Below, in pieces: positions 32,713 through 41,178 of a stretch of DNA of 64,000 nt. Origin of the DNA: Mycolicibacterium peregrinum (lineage in GTDB: Bacteria; Actinomycetota; Actinomycetes; Mycobacteriales; Mycobacteriaceae); contig NZ_LZSO01000034.1 of NCBI RefSeq assembly GCF_001665785.1, positions 62,001-126,000 on the forward strand. Reading direction: 5' to 3'. The number at the start of each line of letters is the position of its first letter. The first letter of the stretch is position 1. Below the pieces are notes generated by a model that saw only the letters and a list, made by a program, of their open reading frames with translations, did not search any database and was not told where the DNA came from. A program made the position numbers and the translations under genes.

Positions 32713-34566
32713 ATGCGCAAATCCCCGGAACGCAGAGCCCTGCGGATATTCGCGTTCGATCCGATGATCTCGCGGGCAGGAGATCATCGTGTCACCGTGG
32801 AAGTGCCATATCGCAAGCTCGAACGGACGGAGCGTTCCTTCTGGGACGACCGGCTTGAAGTGGTCGACTACGACGCGGCTGCCGACGTGTACTACAAGGC
32901 GGTCCAACTCGACGACGCCGCGATCGCGATGCAGCAGGGCATTGAGCCGTCGGATTCCGATCCGCAGTTCCACCAGCAGATGGTGTATGCGGTCGCCTCG
33001 CGCGTGCTCGAGAACTTCGACCGCGCGCTCGGCCGACGCCTGCGGTTCTGGGGCGGCGCGCGGCTGCGCCTCATGCCGCACGCCTTTCAAGGCAGCAACG
33101 CGTACTTCGACGACGACCTGAACGCCGTGCTCTTCGGTTACTTCTCCGCTGATGTGGACGATCCCGGCGCGAACCTCCCCGGCCAGCTGATCTTCACCTG
33201 CCTGTCGCACGACATCGTGGCTCACGAGGTCGCGCACGCGGCGCTGAGCCGCCTGCATCGCAGGTATAGCGAGCCCACGAACGCACAGGTGCCCGCCCTG
33301 CACGAGGCATTCGCCGACATCGTCGCGTTGTTCCAGCGCCTGACGTTTCCGGAAGTCGTGGCCGCCGCGATCCGCGAGACGCGCAACAACCTCCTGGATC
33401 CGAAGGGACGGCTGCTGGACATCGGAGCGCAGTTCGGCTCTGCCGCGGGTAAAGGCCATGCGCTGCGCAGTATCGCGGCCACGCGCGATCCCTCGAAAGT
33501 CGCCTCGACGACCGAGCCGCACGCTCTCGGCTGGATCCTGGTATCCGCGGTGTACGACGGGTTCGTCGACACCTACGAACGGCGCACCCGCGACCTCATT
33601 CGCATCGCGACCGGAGGCAGCGGCAAGCTGCCGGACGGGGAGCTGCATCCAGACCTTGTGAACCGCCTCGCCGGAGAGTGCGTCCGCACGGCGCAAACGG
33701 TCCTGTCGATGTGCATCCGGGCCACTGACTACCTGCCGCCCGTCGACCCGACGTTCAGCGATTACCTGCGGGCGATGATCACGGCCGACTTCGAACTGAA
33801 CCGATCGGACGAGACCGGCGTGCGCGCCTCGATGATCGAGGCGTTCCGTCAACGCGGGATCCGGCCCCAGGCGGTGGGTTCGCTGGCTGTGGAATCGCTG
33901 CTGCTCGAGGCGCAGCCGGATACCGCGCCGAAGGACATCGAGCTCGCGAGGATCGTCGCGGACTTGGTCGAGGTTGGTGCACGTGAGCTCGGCCGGACGA
34001 CGGGCCCGGCGAAGTCCAGCACCTACACGAAGAGGCCGCGCGCACGCGAGGTGACGAGCCGTTCCGACTGGGACGCTCAGCAGTATCAGTCGCTTTCGGA
34101 GCCGCCGAGAGAAGATGCGCAGATCCCCGAAACCGAGGAACCGGACGACGATTGGCGAAGCCTGGGCGGCAGGCTTGGATCTTGGGTGAAGTTGAACCGC
34201 CCGATTCTCGGTCTCGAAATCGACATTCCCGCGGCAGTGGTCGGATTCCATCCGGTGCACCGGATCGCGGCGACTGGCGAGCTTCTGGTCGAGATGGTCG
34301 CGCAGATCGTCCAGACCATGAGTGTCGAAGGCGACCTCGGCGGCCTGCGTTACCGCGCAGGGCTGACACTCGTCGCCAACATCGACGGTCAGATCCGCTA
34401 CTACATTCGCAAGCCGTTCCGTGACGACCGGAAGCAAGCCCTGCGCGACCGGGTCACCGCGTTCGACGACGCATACGGGATGGGCTGGAAGTCACGCAAT
34501 CCCGAACCCAACAGAATCGTCGCGGCGTACTCGGCGCGGGCCATGGACGCACGGAGGTGGCGATGA
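32713..34566 (+). CDS. Thermolysin-like (gluzincin) metallopeptidase
   Basis: The 617-residue protein has HEVAHAALSRLHRR (about 171-184), a zinc HExxH motif, and 20 residues later HEAFADIVALFQRL, matching the E-A-x-x-D-I helix that gives the third zinc ligand in the M4/thermolysin type. There is no signal peptide and no pro-domain, which is unusual since M4 enzymes are normally secreted. The flanking N-terminal region (WGGARLRLMPHAFQGSNAYFDDDLNAVLFGYF) resembles the M4 substrate cleft. The C-terminal third (about 430-617) is a separate domain with no match I recognise. A perfect AAGGAGG precedes ATG 32713, and the stop overlaps the MBL start (ATGA). Confidence 0.8.
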   Translation: MRKSPERRALRIFAFDPMISRAGDHRVTVEVPYRKLERTERSFWDDRLEVVDYDAAADVYYKAVQLDDAAIAMQQGIEPSDSDPQFHQQMVYAVASRVLENFDRALGRRLRFWGGARLRLMPHAFQGSNAYFDDDLNAVLFGYFSADVDDPGANLPGQLIFTCLSHDIVAHEVAHAALSRLHRRYSEPTNAQVPALHEAFADIVALFQRLTFPEVVAAAIRETRNNLLDPKGRLLDIGAQFGSAAGKGHALRSIAATRDPSKVASTTEPHALGWILVSAVYDGFVDTYERRTRDLIRIATGGSGKLPDGELHPDLVNRLAGECVRTAQTVLSMCIRATDYLPPVDPTFSDYLRAMITADFELNRSDETGVRASMIEAFRQRGIRPQAVGSLAVESLLLEAQPDTAPKDIELARIVADLVEVGARELGRTTGPAKSSTYTKRPRAREVTSRSDWDAQQYQSLSEPPREDAQIPETEEPDDDWRSLGGRLGSWVKLNRPILGLEIDIPAAVVGFHPVHRIAATGELLVEMVAQIVQTMSVEGDLGGLRYRAGLTLVANIDGQIRYYIRKPFRDDRKQALRDRVTAFDDAYGMGWKSRNPEPNRIVAAYSARAMDARRWR

Positions 34567-35831
34567 GCTCGACAATGACGATCCGCATGTACAACGTCGG
34601 CTTCGGCGACTCGTTCCTGCTGCTGCTGCCCGGCAAGAAGACGATCCTCGTGGACGCCGGCTTCCACAGTCAGGGCAAGGGCGCGTTTACCGCCAACGAC
34701 CTCGCCAGGCAGATTGTGGCGGACGCGAAGGCGCACAGCGGCAGAGCCCGCATCGATGTCGTGATCGCTACGCACCGGCACCAGGACCATGTGTTCGCTT
34801 TCAATTCGGCCGAATGGGAGCAGCTCGAGATCGGCGAGGTATGGATGCCCTGGGTCGAGGACCGCGACAACCCGGACGCCAAGAAGCTCTGGAAGAAGCA
34901 GCAAGGGTTCGCGATGGCTCTGGCCGACGCGGCCCCGGGCTTCGGACTCTTACCGGACCAGCGTGCGGAACTGGATTTCCTGCTGTGGAACGCCGGGATC
35001 GACATCACCGGCCTCGTGCCCGACGCCGAGCTGGCGGCATGGAGCAACCAAGGAGCGCTGGACGTACTTCACGACGGGTTCAAGCACCGCGAGCGATCCG
35101 ATCCCCGGTTCCTGCCCGATGGCAACGACTTTCCCGAGACCTTCGAAAGCAACGTGATCACCGGGATGAAGGTGCACGTCCTCGGGCCCCCGCGTGATCC
35201 CGACGAGATCGAAGAGCTTGATCCCGCCAGCGATGACGAGACCTACAAGGCGCTCATGTTGCAGGCGGCCATGGTCCGCCACCAGGAGGTGACGGCCCCA
35301 TTCTCGGCGCAGTGGCGCGTGCCCGACACCGATCTGGGGCCGAGGCTCGCCGACGACGACCTCAAGCGGCTGAAGGGGCTCGCGCACTCGGCCGACGCGC
35401 TGCTGGCCGCGAAAGCCGTTGATGACATGATCAATTCGACGAGCTTGGTGCTCGTACTGGACATCGGTAGCGCACGCCTGCTGCTGCCGGGCGACGCCGA
35501 ATGGGGAACGTGGAAGCGCATCCTCGCGAACAACAAAGCGCGCTCGCTGCTGCGTGGCGCAACCTTCTTCAAGGTCGGCCACCACGGCAGCCACAACGCC
35601 ACGTCCAAGACTCTTGTCGAGAAGGTGTTGCCGCGAGAGATCCCCGCGATGGTGTCCACGCAAGAGGGATCTGGAAGATATCGCAACAACATCCCGCTGG
35701 ACGAGCTGCTCACGGCACTCCGAGACCACGAGATCAGTTGTGCACGTAGCGATAAGGGCAACGAGGTGTTGCCGGACGGCTTCGTGGCCGAAGCCAGTGC
35801 GAAATGGATCGACCTCGAGATCGCCTGCTGA
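34563..35831 (+). CDS. ComEC/Rec2-like metallo-beta-lactamase protein
   Basis: The 422-residue protein opens with MYNVGFGDSFLLLLPGKKTILVDAG, the VGxGDs start of the ComEC-type MBL branch, followed by VIATHRHQDHVFAF (HxHxDH metal motif). LVLVLDIGSARLLLPGDAEWGTW gives the later Asp ligand, and FFKVGHHGSHNAT the last His ligand, all conserved. A long insert (about 110-290) separates the halves. ComEC-like MBL domains act as nucleases or phosphodiesterases; no membrane or signal region is present. The ATG overlaps the peptidase stop by 4 bp, with GGAGG upstream, so the two are translated together. Confidence 0.87.
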   Translation: MSSTMTIRMYNVGFGDSFLLLLPGKKTILVDAGFHSQGKGAFTANDLARQIVADAKAHSGRARIDVVIATHRHQDHVFAFNSAEWEQLEIGEVWMPWVEDRDNPDAKKLWKKQQGFAMALADAAPGFGLLPDQRAELDFLLWNAGIDITGLVPDAELAAWSNQGALDVLHDGFKHRERSDPRFLPDGNDFPETFESNVITGMKVHVLGPPRDPDEIEELDPASDDETYKALMLQAAMVRHQEVTAPFSAQWRVPDTDLGPRLADDDLKRLKGLAHSADALLAAKAVDDMINSTSLVLVLDIGSARLLLPGDAEWGTWKRILANNKARSLLRGATFFKVGHHGSHNATSKTLVEKVLPREIPAMVSTQEGSGRYRNNIPLDELLTALRDHEISCARSDKGNEVLPDGFVAEASAKWIDLEIAC

Positions 35832-35834
35832 GTC

Positions 35835-36268
35835 GCTCCGCTCCCCGACTGCTTTCCCGCGACCTTCCTTGCCTACCGAGACTGGCTCGAGGGCGAGTTG
35901 GAGACCATCGACGAACCAGCCGGTGTCGTCGGGCATGACTGGGGCGGAGGCCATGTGATGAGCGTCGTCATGCACCGGCCTGACTTGGTGCGCAACTGAG
36001 CCACCGATGTCATCGGTGTTCTGGACCCCGACTACGTGTGGCACGACATGGCCCAGGTCTGGCAGACATCGCAACCTCGATCGCCGCGAGCAGGGACATC
36101 GGCTCCGACGACATTCGACAGCGCGCCGCGACGCGGGCCGGTGCACGCACCGAGGTACTCGACCGACTGGGACATTGGTGGATGGTGCAGGACCCGGCTG
36201 GTGGCGCGGCGGCCCTCACCCGCTTCTGGGACGGTCTCGGCCGAAGCTGTTCGGGACGTCGCGGTCCT
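35835..36268 (+). pseudogene. Decayed alpha/beta-hydrolase gene
   Basis: One frame reads AYRDWLEGELETIDEPAGVVGHDWGGGHVMSVVMHRPDLV, with the GHDWGG nucleophile elbow of epoxide-hydrolase/haloalkane-dehalogenase relatives (Asp as nucleophile), then a TGA. A second frame later reads RLGHWWMVQDPAGGAAALTRFWDGL, the typical C-terminal GHWW region with the catalytic His. The lid domain is missing and at least one frameshift separates the halves, so the gene is broken. It fills most of the gap between the MBL and kinase genes, and its state suggests a local deletion. Confidence 0.65.
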
Positions 36269-36320
36269 GATGAACATCTGCTGTTCGCGCTCGAGTTGCC
36301 GTCCTTTGTAGGCTGCGAAC

Positions 36321-38147
36321 ATGCCGTTAAATGCCGGTGACGTCTTTGCCGGGTACACCATTCAGCGGCTCCTGGGCGCCGGTGGCATGGGCGAGGTCTA
36401 CCTGGCCCAGCATCCTCGCCTTCCCCGTCTGGATGCACTCAAGATCCTCTCGGTGAGCACCACGCGCGATGAGGAGTTCCGCGCCCGGTTCAACCGAGAG
36501 GCGGAGTTGGCCGCAGCGTTGTGGCATCCGCACATCGTCGGAGTGCACGACCGGGGCGAGTTCGACGGCCGGCTGTGGATCTCGATGGACTACGTCGAGG
36601 GCACCGACGCCAAGCACTTGATCGAGCAGCACCCGTCTGGGATGCCCTTGCCGGATGTCGTGGAGATCGTCACGGCAGTCGCCGAAGCGCTCGACGTCGC
36701 GCATGAACGCAACCTGCTGCACCGCGACGTCAAACCGGCGAACATCCTGGTCACCACCCCGTCGGGAAGTGCCCGGCGACGCATATTGCTCACCGATTTC
36801 GGCATCGCCCGAGAGGCCGACGACGCGAATGGCCTCACGGAGACCGACGTGGCCATCGGTACCGTCGCGTACGTAGCGCCCGAGCAGCTCACCGGGAAGA
36901 CGCTCGACGGCCGAGCAGACCAGTACGCCCTGGCGGCGACCGCCTTCCACCTGTTGACCGGCTCGCCTGTCTTCGAAGACACCAACCGCATCGTTCAGGC
37001 CGGCAACCACCTCTATGCGCCACCGCCCCGGCTGTCCGAGCGCCGCCCCGACCTCGCCCATCTGGATGCCGTGATGGCGAAGGCACTGGCCAAGCAACCC
37101 GACAAGCGCTACGCGCGGTGCCTGGACTTCGCGAGGGCGCTGGGCGGGAGCACGAATGTGTCGACCGCGCCCCAGCCGGTGGCGCCCGGTACAGGTGCCC
37201 ACACCGCCCCGCTGGAGATCCACGACGTCCACGAGCGGAGCAGCTCACCGGAAACCAAGCGGTTGTCCATGCTCACGATCCTGGGCACCGCCCGCGGCGT
37301 GCAGAAGACACCATCGGGGCCCGACGGCGAGGAAGAGGTCTGGACGTTCCGCGTGGAGCGATACGAGTCGACCGGTGAAGCGCACACCGTCGTGCCGGTC
37401 GAGCTCCGTGGCAACTCCATCACCGGCGAACTCTCCGACGGGGATGTGGTGGAGGTCAGTGGCCCCTGGGACGACCGAACGCTGTTCGCCGACTCGGTGG
37501 TCAATCATTCGGCTGGCACCCGCGGACGCCGCCGGCGCAACTCGTTCGAAGTGAAGCCAGGTAGCCGCCGCCGTGCACTGACATCGCGACCGGTGCGCAT
37601 CGTGTTGGTTCTGGCCGTGGTCGCGATGATCGTTGCGACATCCGTCATTCTCATCCGCGGTTTGGGCTCGTCGGAGCACAGCACCACCCCCGGGTCGATC
37701 GTGAAGCCCGAGAGTGCGACGGTGTTCTCCCCCGGCGGCTCGCCAGACCATCCGGATCAGGCGAGTCTGGCCATCGACGGCAACCCGGATACGTCGTGGT
37801 CCACCGACATCTACCAGGATGCCGCGCCGTTCCCGGCGTTCAAACAAGGTGTCGGCCTGCTACTTCAGCTCCCCTCGCCGACCGCGTTGCGCGAGGTGAC
37901 GATCGACGTGCCCAGCACCGGAACCGAAGTCCAGATCCGTGCGGCCGACAGTGCCCTCCCGAACAGCTTGTCCGACACCACCGCGCTGACGCCCAACGTG
38001 GCGCTACAGCCGGGCGACAACACCATCACCGTCGACAATCAGACGGAAACGTCCAATGTGCTGGTGTGGATTTCGAAGCTGGGCACCCTCGATGGGCAGA
38101 GCCGCACGAACATCTCAGATATCACGCTGCGGGCTGCGGCCGGTTGA
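36321..38147 (+). CDS. Transmembrane Ser/Thr protein kinase with MviN-type outer domain
   Basis: The 608-residue protein has a Hanks kinase domain (about 1-275): GAGGMGEVYLAQ glycine loop, DALK41, LLHRDVKPANIL, LTDFGIA, GTVAYVAPEQLTG. A small beta-rich domain follows (about 316-395, LTILGTARGVQK to GELSDGDVVEVSGPW, OB-like). A single membrane helix (about 425-448, VRIVLVLAVVAMIVATSVILI) leads to a discoidin-like outer domain (about 460-608: ASLAIDGNPDTSWSTD, FKQGVGLLLQLPSP, VTIDVPSTGTEVQIRAA, NVLVWISKLGTLDGQSRTNISDITLR). That outer domain resembles, from memory, the C-terminus of mycobacterial MviN (Rv3910), so it may bind a wall-related ligand. The catalytic residues look intact. Confidence 0.93.
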   Translation: MPLNAGDVFAGYTIQRLLGAGGMGEVYLAQHPRLPRLDALKILSVSTTRDEEFRARFNREAELAAALWHPHIVGVHDRGEFDGRLWISMDYVEGTDAKHLIEQHPSGMPLPDVVEIVTAVAEALDVAHERNLLHRDVKPANILVTTPSGSARRRILLTDFGIAREADDANGLTETDVAIGTVAYVAPEQLTGKTLDGRADQYALAATAFHLLTGSPVFEDTNRIVQAGNHLYAPPPRLSERRPDLAHLDAVMAKALAKQPDKRYARCLDFARALGGSTNVSTAPQPVAPGTGAHTAPLEIHDVHERSSSPETKRLSMLTILGTARGVQKTPSGPDGEEEVWTFRVERYESTGEAHTVVPVELRGNSITGELSDGDVVEVSGPWDDRTLFADSVVNHSAGTRGRRRRNSFEVKPGSRRRALTSRPVRIVLVLAVVAMIVATSVILIRGLGSSEHSTTPGSIVKPESATVFSPGGSPDHPDQASLAIDGNPDTSWSTDIYQDAAPFPAFKQGVGLLLQLPSPTALREVTIDVPSTGTEVQIRAADSALPNSLSDTTALTPNVALQPGDNTITVDNQTETSNVLVWISKLGTLDGQSRTNISDITLRAAAG

Positions 38148-38153
38148 TCAGGC

Positions 38154-38993
38154 TTACGGCTCGAGCAGACGCTTGGGGTGCATGCCGTCGACCTGACCGA
38201 TGAACGGCGGGTGGATGCTGTAGCCGAGCATGCGGCGGATGTCCTCGGAGACGGCCCGCACGGTGTCGCGGGTCATCGACAAGGTGAATGCCTCCTGCGG
38301 ACGCAGCCACGGCTCGCAGTACTGCGCCGTCAGAGCCAGGCGTGCGTTCGCAGCACGGTTGGCACCGCCACCGTGCCACAAGGTTCCGACGAAGAACACG
38401 CATGACCCGGCGCTCATCACCACCGGCTCGCGTTCGGAGGGCTCGGGCAGCCGATCACCCCACTCGTGGCTGCCTGCGACGATGTCGGTGGCACCGTTGT
38501 CGGCGGTGAAGTCATCGATCGCCCAGATTGTGGCCGCGCCCAATGCCTTTCGCGGCCGGGGCAGCGGATAGAAGCCGTCATCGGTGTGCAACATCTGGGC
38601 CTGCTCCCCCGGTAGGATGTTGATCACCTGCAGCATGGACAACAGGTAGTTCGGCATGAACAACCGATCCAGCAGCGCCAACACCCGCGGATGGTCGGCG
38701 ATCCGGTCGCAGCTGCGGGTCTTGTTCAACACGCTGTACACCCGCTGGGTGGCGCGTCCCTCAAACCCGTTGCGGCCCGGCAGATCCAGCAGCGGACCCA
38801 CAGAATTCCGAATCTCGTCGAGGTCGTCGGCACTCAGCAGATCAGGCAGGACCACGTACCCGTCGCGCAGCACCGCCGCCAGGTCTGCGTCTGCCACCGC
38901 AGGATCCACCTGCTCACCACTGCTGCGGGTCCGCCGATACGTCCCGGCCAGGTCACCGGCCAACTCCGTCAACGACGTCACTTCAGTGCTCAT
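38154..38993 (-). CDS. Phytanoyl-CoA dioxygenase (PhyH) family enzyme
   Basis: The 279-residue protein has the 2-oxoglutarate/Fe(II) facial triad: HTDD (His136, Asp138) and the distal WHGGGANRA (His207), followed by Arg for 2-oxoglutarate. The N-terminal LRDGYVVLPDLLSADDLDEIRNSVGPLL and the middle GAATIWAIDDFTADNGATDIVAGSHEW are typical of PhyH-like hydroxylases. The natural substrate is not readable. ATG 38993 sits next to an 18-bp palindrome shared with a divergent TetR gene, so the pair is probably a repressor/target unit. In the convergent direction it ends only 6 bp from the kinase stop. Confidence 0.9.
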   Translation of the reverse strand: MSTEVTSLTELAGDLAGTYRRTRSSGEQVDPAVADADLAAVLRDGYVVLPDLLSADDLDEIRNSVGPLLDLPGRNGFEGRATQRVYSVLNKTRSCDRIADHPRVLALLDRLFMPNYLLSMLQVINILPGEQAQMLHTDDGFYPLPRPRKALGAATIWAIDDFTADNGATDIVAGSHEWGDRLPEPSEREPVVMSAGSCVFFVGTLWHGGGANRAANARLALTAQYCEPWLRPQEAFTLSMTRDTVRAVSEDIRRMLGYSIHPPFIGQVDGMHPKRLLEP

Positions 38994-39010
38994 ATCGCCC
39001 TCACCGAGAC

Positions 39011-39028
39011 ATAACTGACTTCTGTTAT
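39011..39028. promoter_or_regulatory. TetR operator ATAAC-N8-GTTAT
   Basis: An 18-bp element with 14 of 18 symmetric positions lies between the PhyH start (38993) and the TetR gene. It covers the upstream ATG 39027, which favours ATG 39039 as the TetR start. Confidence 0.6.
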
Positions 39029-39038
39029 GGTTCGGACT

Positions 39039-39614
39039 ATGGCACGCGCGCCGGTCGGACGTCAACAACTGATCGATGCCGCGCGGGACGAACTCGTGCA
39101 GGGAAACGGCGTCTTCGAACTCAGCGGGCTGACCCGTCGCGCCGGCCTCAGTACCGGCGCCCTCTATCACCACTTCGGATCGAAGAGCGGGCTTCTGACC
39201 GCGATCTATGACGGCTTCTACGACGGGTTGCGCCACGCGATCGCCGATGCCCACCTATCCGACGGCAATTGGGCTACCCGTGAACGCGACCGCACTCACC
39301 GCTTCGTCGCCTATCACCTCGCCGACCCGCTGGCGCCGATTCTGCTCAACCGCACCGCCAGCGACCCGCAGCTCACCGAACTCGGGGAAGCCTACATTCA
39401 CGGCCTCATCGACAATGCCGCCGCCAACATCCGCCACGGGCAGCAACTCGGCGAACTCCCAACGGATCTGGACCCCGGCAGCGCCGCCGCCTACGTCATC
39501 GGAGGCCTGCGCCACGGCATCGCGCAACAACTCCGAGTCATCCCGACGCCCAATTCCGAGCAAGCCACACAGACACTGTGGCGCTTCACTGCTGCTGTCC
39601 TGGGCATCACCTAG
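39039..39614 (+). CDS. TetR-family regulator of the PhyH gene
   Basis: The 191-residue protein has the helix-turn-helix QQLIDAARDELVQGNGVFELSGLTRRAGLSTGALYHHFGSKSGLLTAIYDGF (about 9-60) and an all-helical C-terminal domain. LADPLAPILLNRTASDPQLTELGEAYI and AAYVIGGLRHGIAQQLRV are typical of the TetR ligand domain in fatty-acid or xenobiotic regulators. It is divergent from the phytanoyl-CoA dioxygenase gene, with the operator between. ATG 39039 is preferred over ATG 39027 because the latter lies inside the palindrome. Confidence 0.9.
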   Translation: MARAPVGRQQLIDAARDELVQGNGVFELSGLTRRAGLSTGALYHHFGSKSGLLTAIYDGFYDGLRHAIADAHLSDGNWATRERDRTHRFVAYHLADPLAPILLNRTASDPQLTELGEAYIHGLIDNAAANIRHGQQLGELPTDLDPGSAAAYVIGGLRHGIAQQLRVIPTPNSEQATQTLWRFTAAVLGIT

Positions 39615-39632
39615 GCCAACGGCCCAACCGCG

Positions 39633-40019
39633 TCAGCCCCGGTCGTCGCGACCGCGCCCGGTGATCCGGTTGATGGCGGAGACGCCCGGGAGGCTCGTCA
39701 ACATCCGGAACACGTCATTGCCCGTGTTGATCAGCGATTCGAGCTGCGGCAGGAGACGGTCCAGCGTGCGGAACATCGGGTCGGCCATCGCCATGTATCG
39801 CTCGGTCCGATCGATGGTGGTGTTCAGCCTTTCGGTCGCGACGGCAAGATTTTCCAGCAGATCGGGTAACTGGGCGGCGAGTTGAGCCGACGCGGGCGGA
39901 ATCCGCATCGCGCCGCTCGCCACCGCCTGCGCGGCGCCGACGGCGGACTGGGCCGTTTCGACGGCCGCCTGAGCGGCCGATTTGAGGTCGCTGGGTTTAG
40001 GTACCTTCTGGCTACTCAT
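39633..40019 (-). CDS. Conserved small helical protein, unknown function
   Basis: The 128-residue protein is rich in Ala, Gln, Leu and Thr with long predicted helices: DLKSAAQAAVETAQSAVGAAQAVASGAMRI and LPDLLENLAVATERLNTTIDRTERYMAMADPMFRTLDRLLPQLESLINTGNDVFRMLTSLPGVSAINRI. The heptad-like spacing of hydrophobic residues suggests a coiled coil, and the pattern recalls short phasin-like mycobacterial proteins that sit on surfaces. No signal peptide. It is divergent from the reductase gene at 40096 and convergent with the TetR gene. Confidence 0.65.
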   Translation of the reverse strand: MSSQKVPKPSDLKSAAQAAVETAQSAVGAAQAVASGAMRIPPASAQLAAQLPDLLENLAVATERLNTTIDRTERYMAMADPMFRTLDRLLPQLESLINTGNDVFRMLTSLPGVSAINRITGRGRDDRG

Positions 40020-40095
40020 ACCGCTAACTGTCCCCTCACAGCGGCCAGTCCGTCAGCAATATGCTCGAGCTGACCCGTACGAGAGGAACCCCCGA

Positions 40096-41178
40096 ATGAG
40101 CACACCTCGCACCTCGATCGACCCGGACGCGCCGGTGCTCGTCACGGGCGCCAGCGGGTACATCGGCAGCTGGATCGTCCGGTTGCTCCTGGAAGCGGGC
40201 CGCACGGTCCACGGCACGGTGCGCAACCCCGACAAGGCCACCGGGTTGGAGCATCTGCACAAGCTGTCGGCCGACCATCCCGGCCGACTGAAACTGTTCA
40301 AAGCCGACCTGCTCGAGCCCGGCAGCTTCGACGACGCAATGACCGGGTGCGAGCTTGTCATGCACACTGCCTCGCCGTTCCTCCTCTCAGGTTTCAAGGA
40401 TGCGCAGGAGGCACTGGTCCGCCCGGCGCTGGAGGGCACCCGCAATGTGCTCGACTCGGTGAACCGCACCGATAGCGTCAAACGCGTGGTGCTGACCAGC
40501 AGCGTGGTCGCGATCTACGGGGACGCCCGTGAGGTGTTGGATGTCGCAGGCGGCGTCTTCACCGACGAACATTGGAACACCACCAGCAGTGTCGACCACC
40601 AGCCGTATCCCTACTCCAAGACGGTCGCGGAGCAGGAGGCCTGGCGGTACCAACGGGCGCAGGACCGCTGGGACATGGTCACCATCCACCCGGGACTGGT
40701 GCTCGGCCCTGCGCTGACCACTGCCAGTGATTCGGCCAGCCTGAGCACCATGAAGCAGTTCACCGACGGCAGCCTGCTGGCCGGGGCGCCCGCGCTGACC
40801 ATGGGCGTCGTTGACGTGCGTGACGTCGCCGATGCCCATCTGCGTGCCGGATTCACACCCGAGGCCCACGGCCGCTACATCGTCAACGCTGATTCTCTGA
40901 CGCTTCTGGAGATCGGCAAGGTACTGCGGCGGCGGTTCGGCCCGTTCTACCCGTTCCCGAGGATGATCGCACCCAAGGTGCTCGTGAAGGCCATCGCGCC
41001 GGCTGCCGGACTCACGCGAGAGTTCGTCGAGCACAACGTGGGATATCCATTGGAGTTCGACAACAGCCGCAGCCGCAACGAGCTGGGGCTCGCCTATCGT
41101 CCGACGGCGCAGACGGTCACCGACCACTTCCAGCAGATGCTCGACGACGGGCTGGTCCGTCGCATGCCGGGTAGCTAG
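40096..41178 (+). CDS. NAD(P)-dependent epimerase/dihydroflavonol-reductase-like protein
   Basis: The 360-residue extended SDR begins VLVTGASGYIGSWIVRLLLEAGRTVHGTVRN, the TGxxGxxG nucleotide motif. It continues with VMHTASPF, VKRVVLTSSVVAIYG, the catalytic YPYSKTVAEQEAW (YxxxK), and VTIHPGLVLGPALT. This is the dihydroflavonol 4-reductase/3-beta-HSD-like branch, which reduces or isomerises ketone substrates. RBS GAGAGGAA precedes ATG 40096. Its stop overlaps by 4 bp with that of the convergent TetR gene. Confidence 0.88.
   Translation: MSTPRTSIDPDAPVLVTGASGYIGSWIVRLLLEAGRTVHGTVRNPDKATGLEHLHKLSADHPGRLKLFKADLLEPGSFDDAMTGCELVMHTASPFLLSGFKDAQEALVRPALEGTRNVLDSVNRTDSVKRVVLTSSVVAIYGDAREVLDVAGGVFTDEHWNTTSSVDHQPYPYSKTVAEQEAWRYQRAQDRWDMVTIHPGLVLGPALTTASDSASLSTMKQFTDGSLLAGAPALTMGVVDVRDVADAHLRAGFTPEAHGRYIVNADSLTLLEIGKVLRRRFGPFYPFPRMIAPKVLVKAIAPAAGLTREFVEHNVGYPLEFDNSRSRNELGLAYRPTAQTVTDHFQQMLDDGLVRRMPGS

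Noticed and set aside
32593..34437. 614-codon leftward frame opposite the metallopeptidase
   Set aside because: It is an antisense shadow of a high-GC gene, with no recognisable motif, while the + strand has HExxH and coupled translation.
31253..35831. Assigning the hydrolase trio to AVAST type 1 or CBASS
   Set aside because: No STAND ATPase, cyclase or CD-NTase gene is present; only the effector-like enzyme classes are shared.
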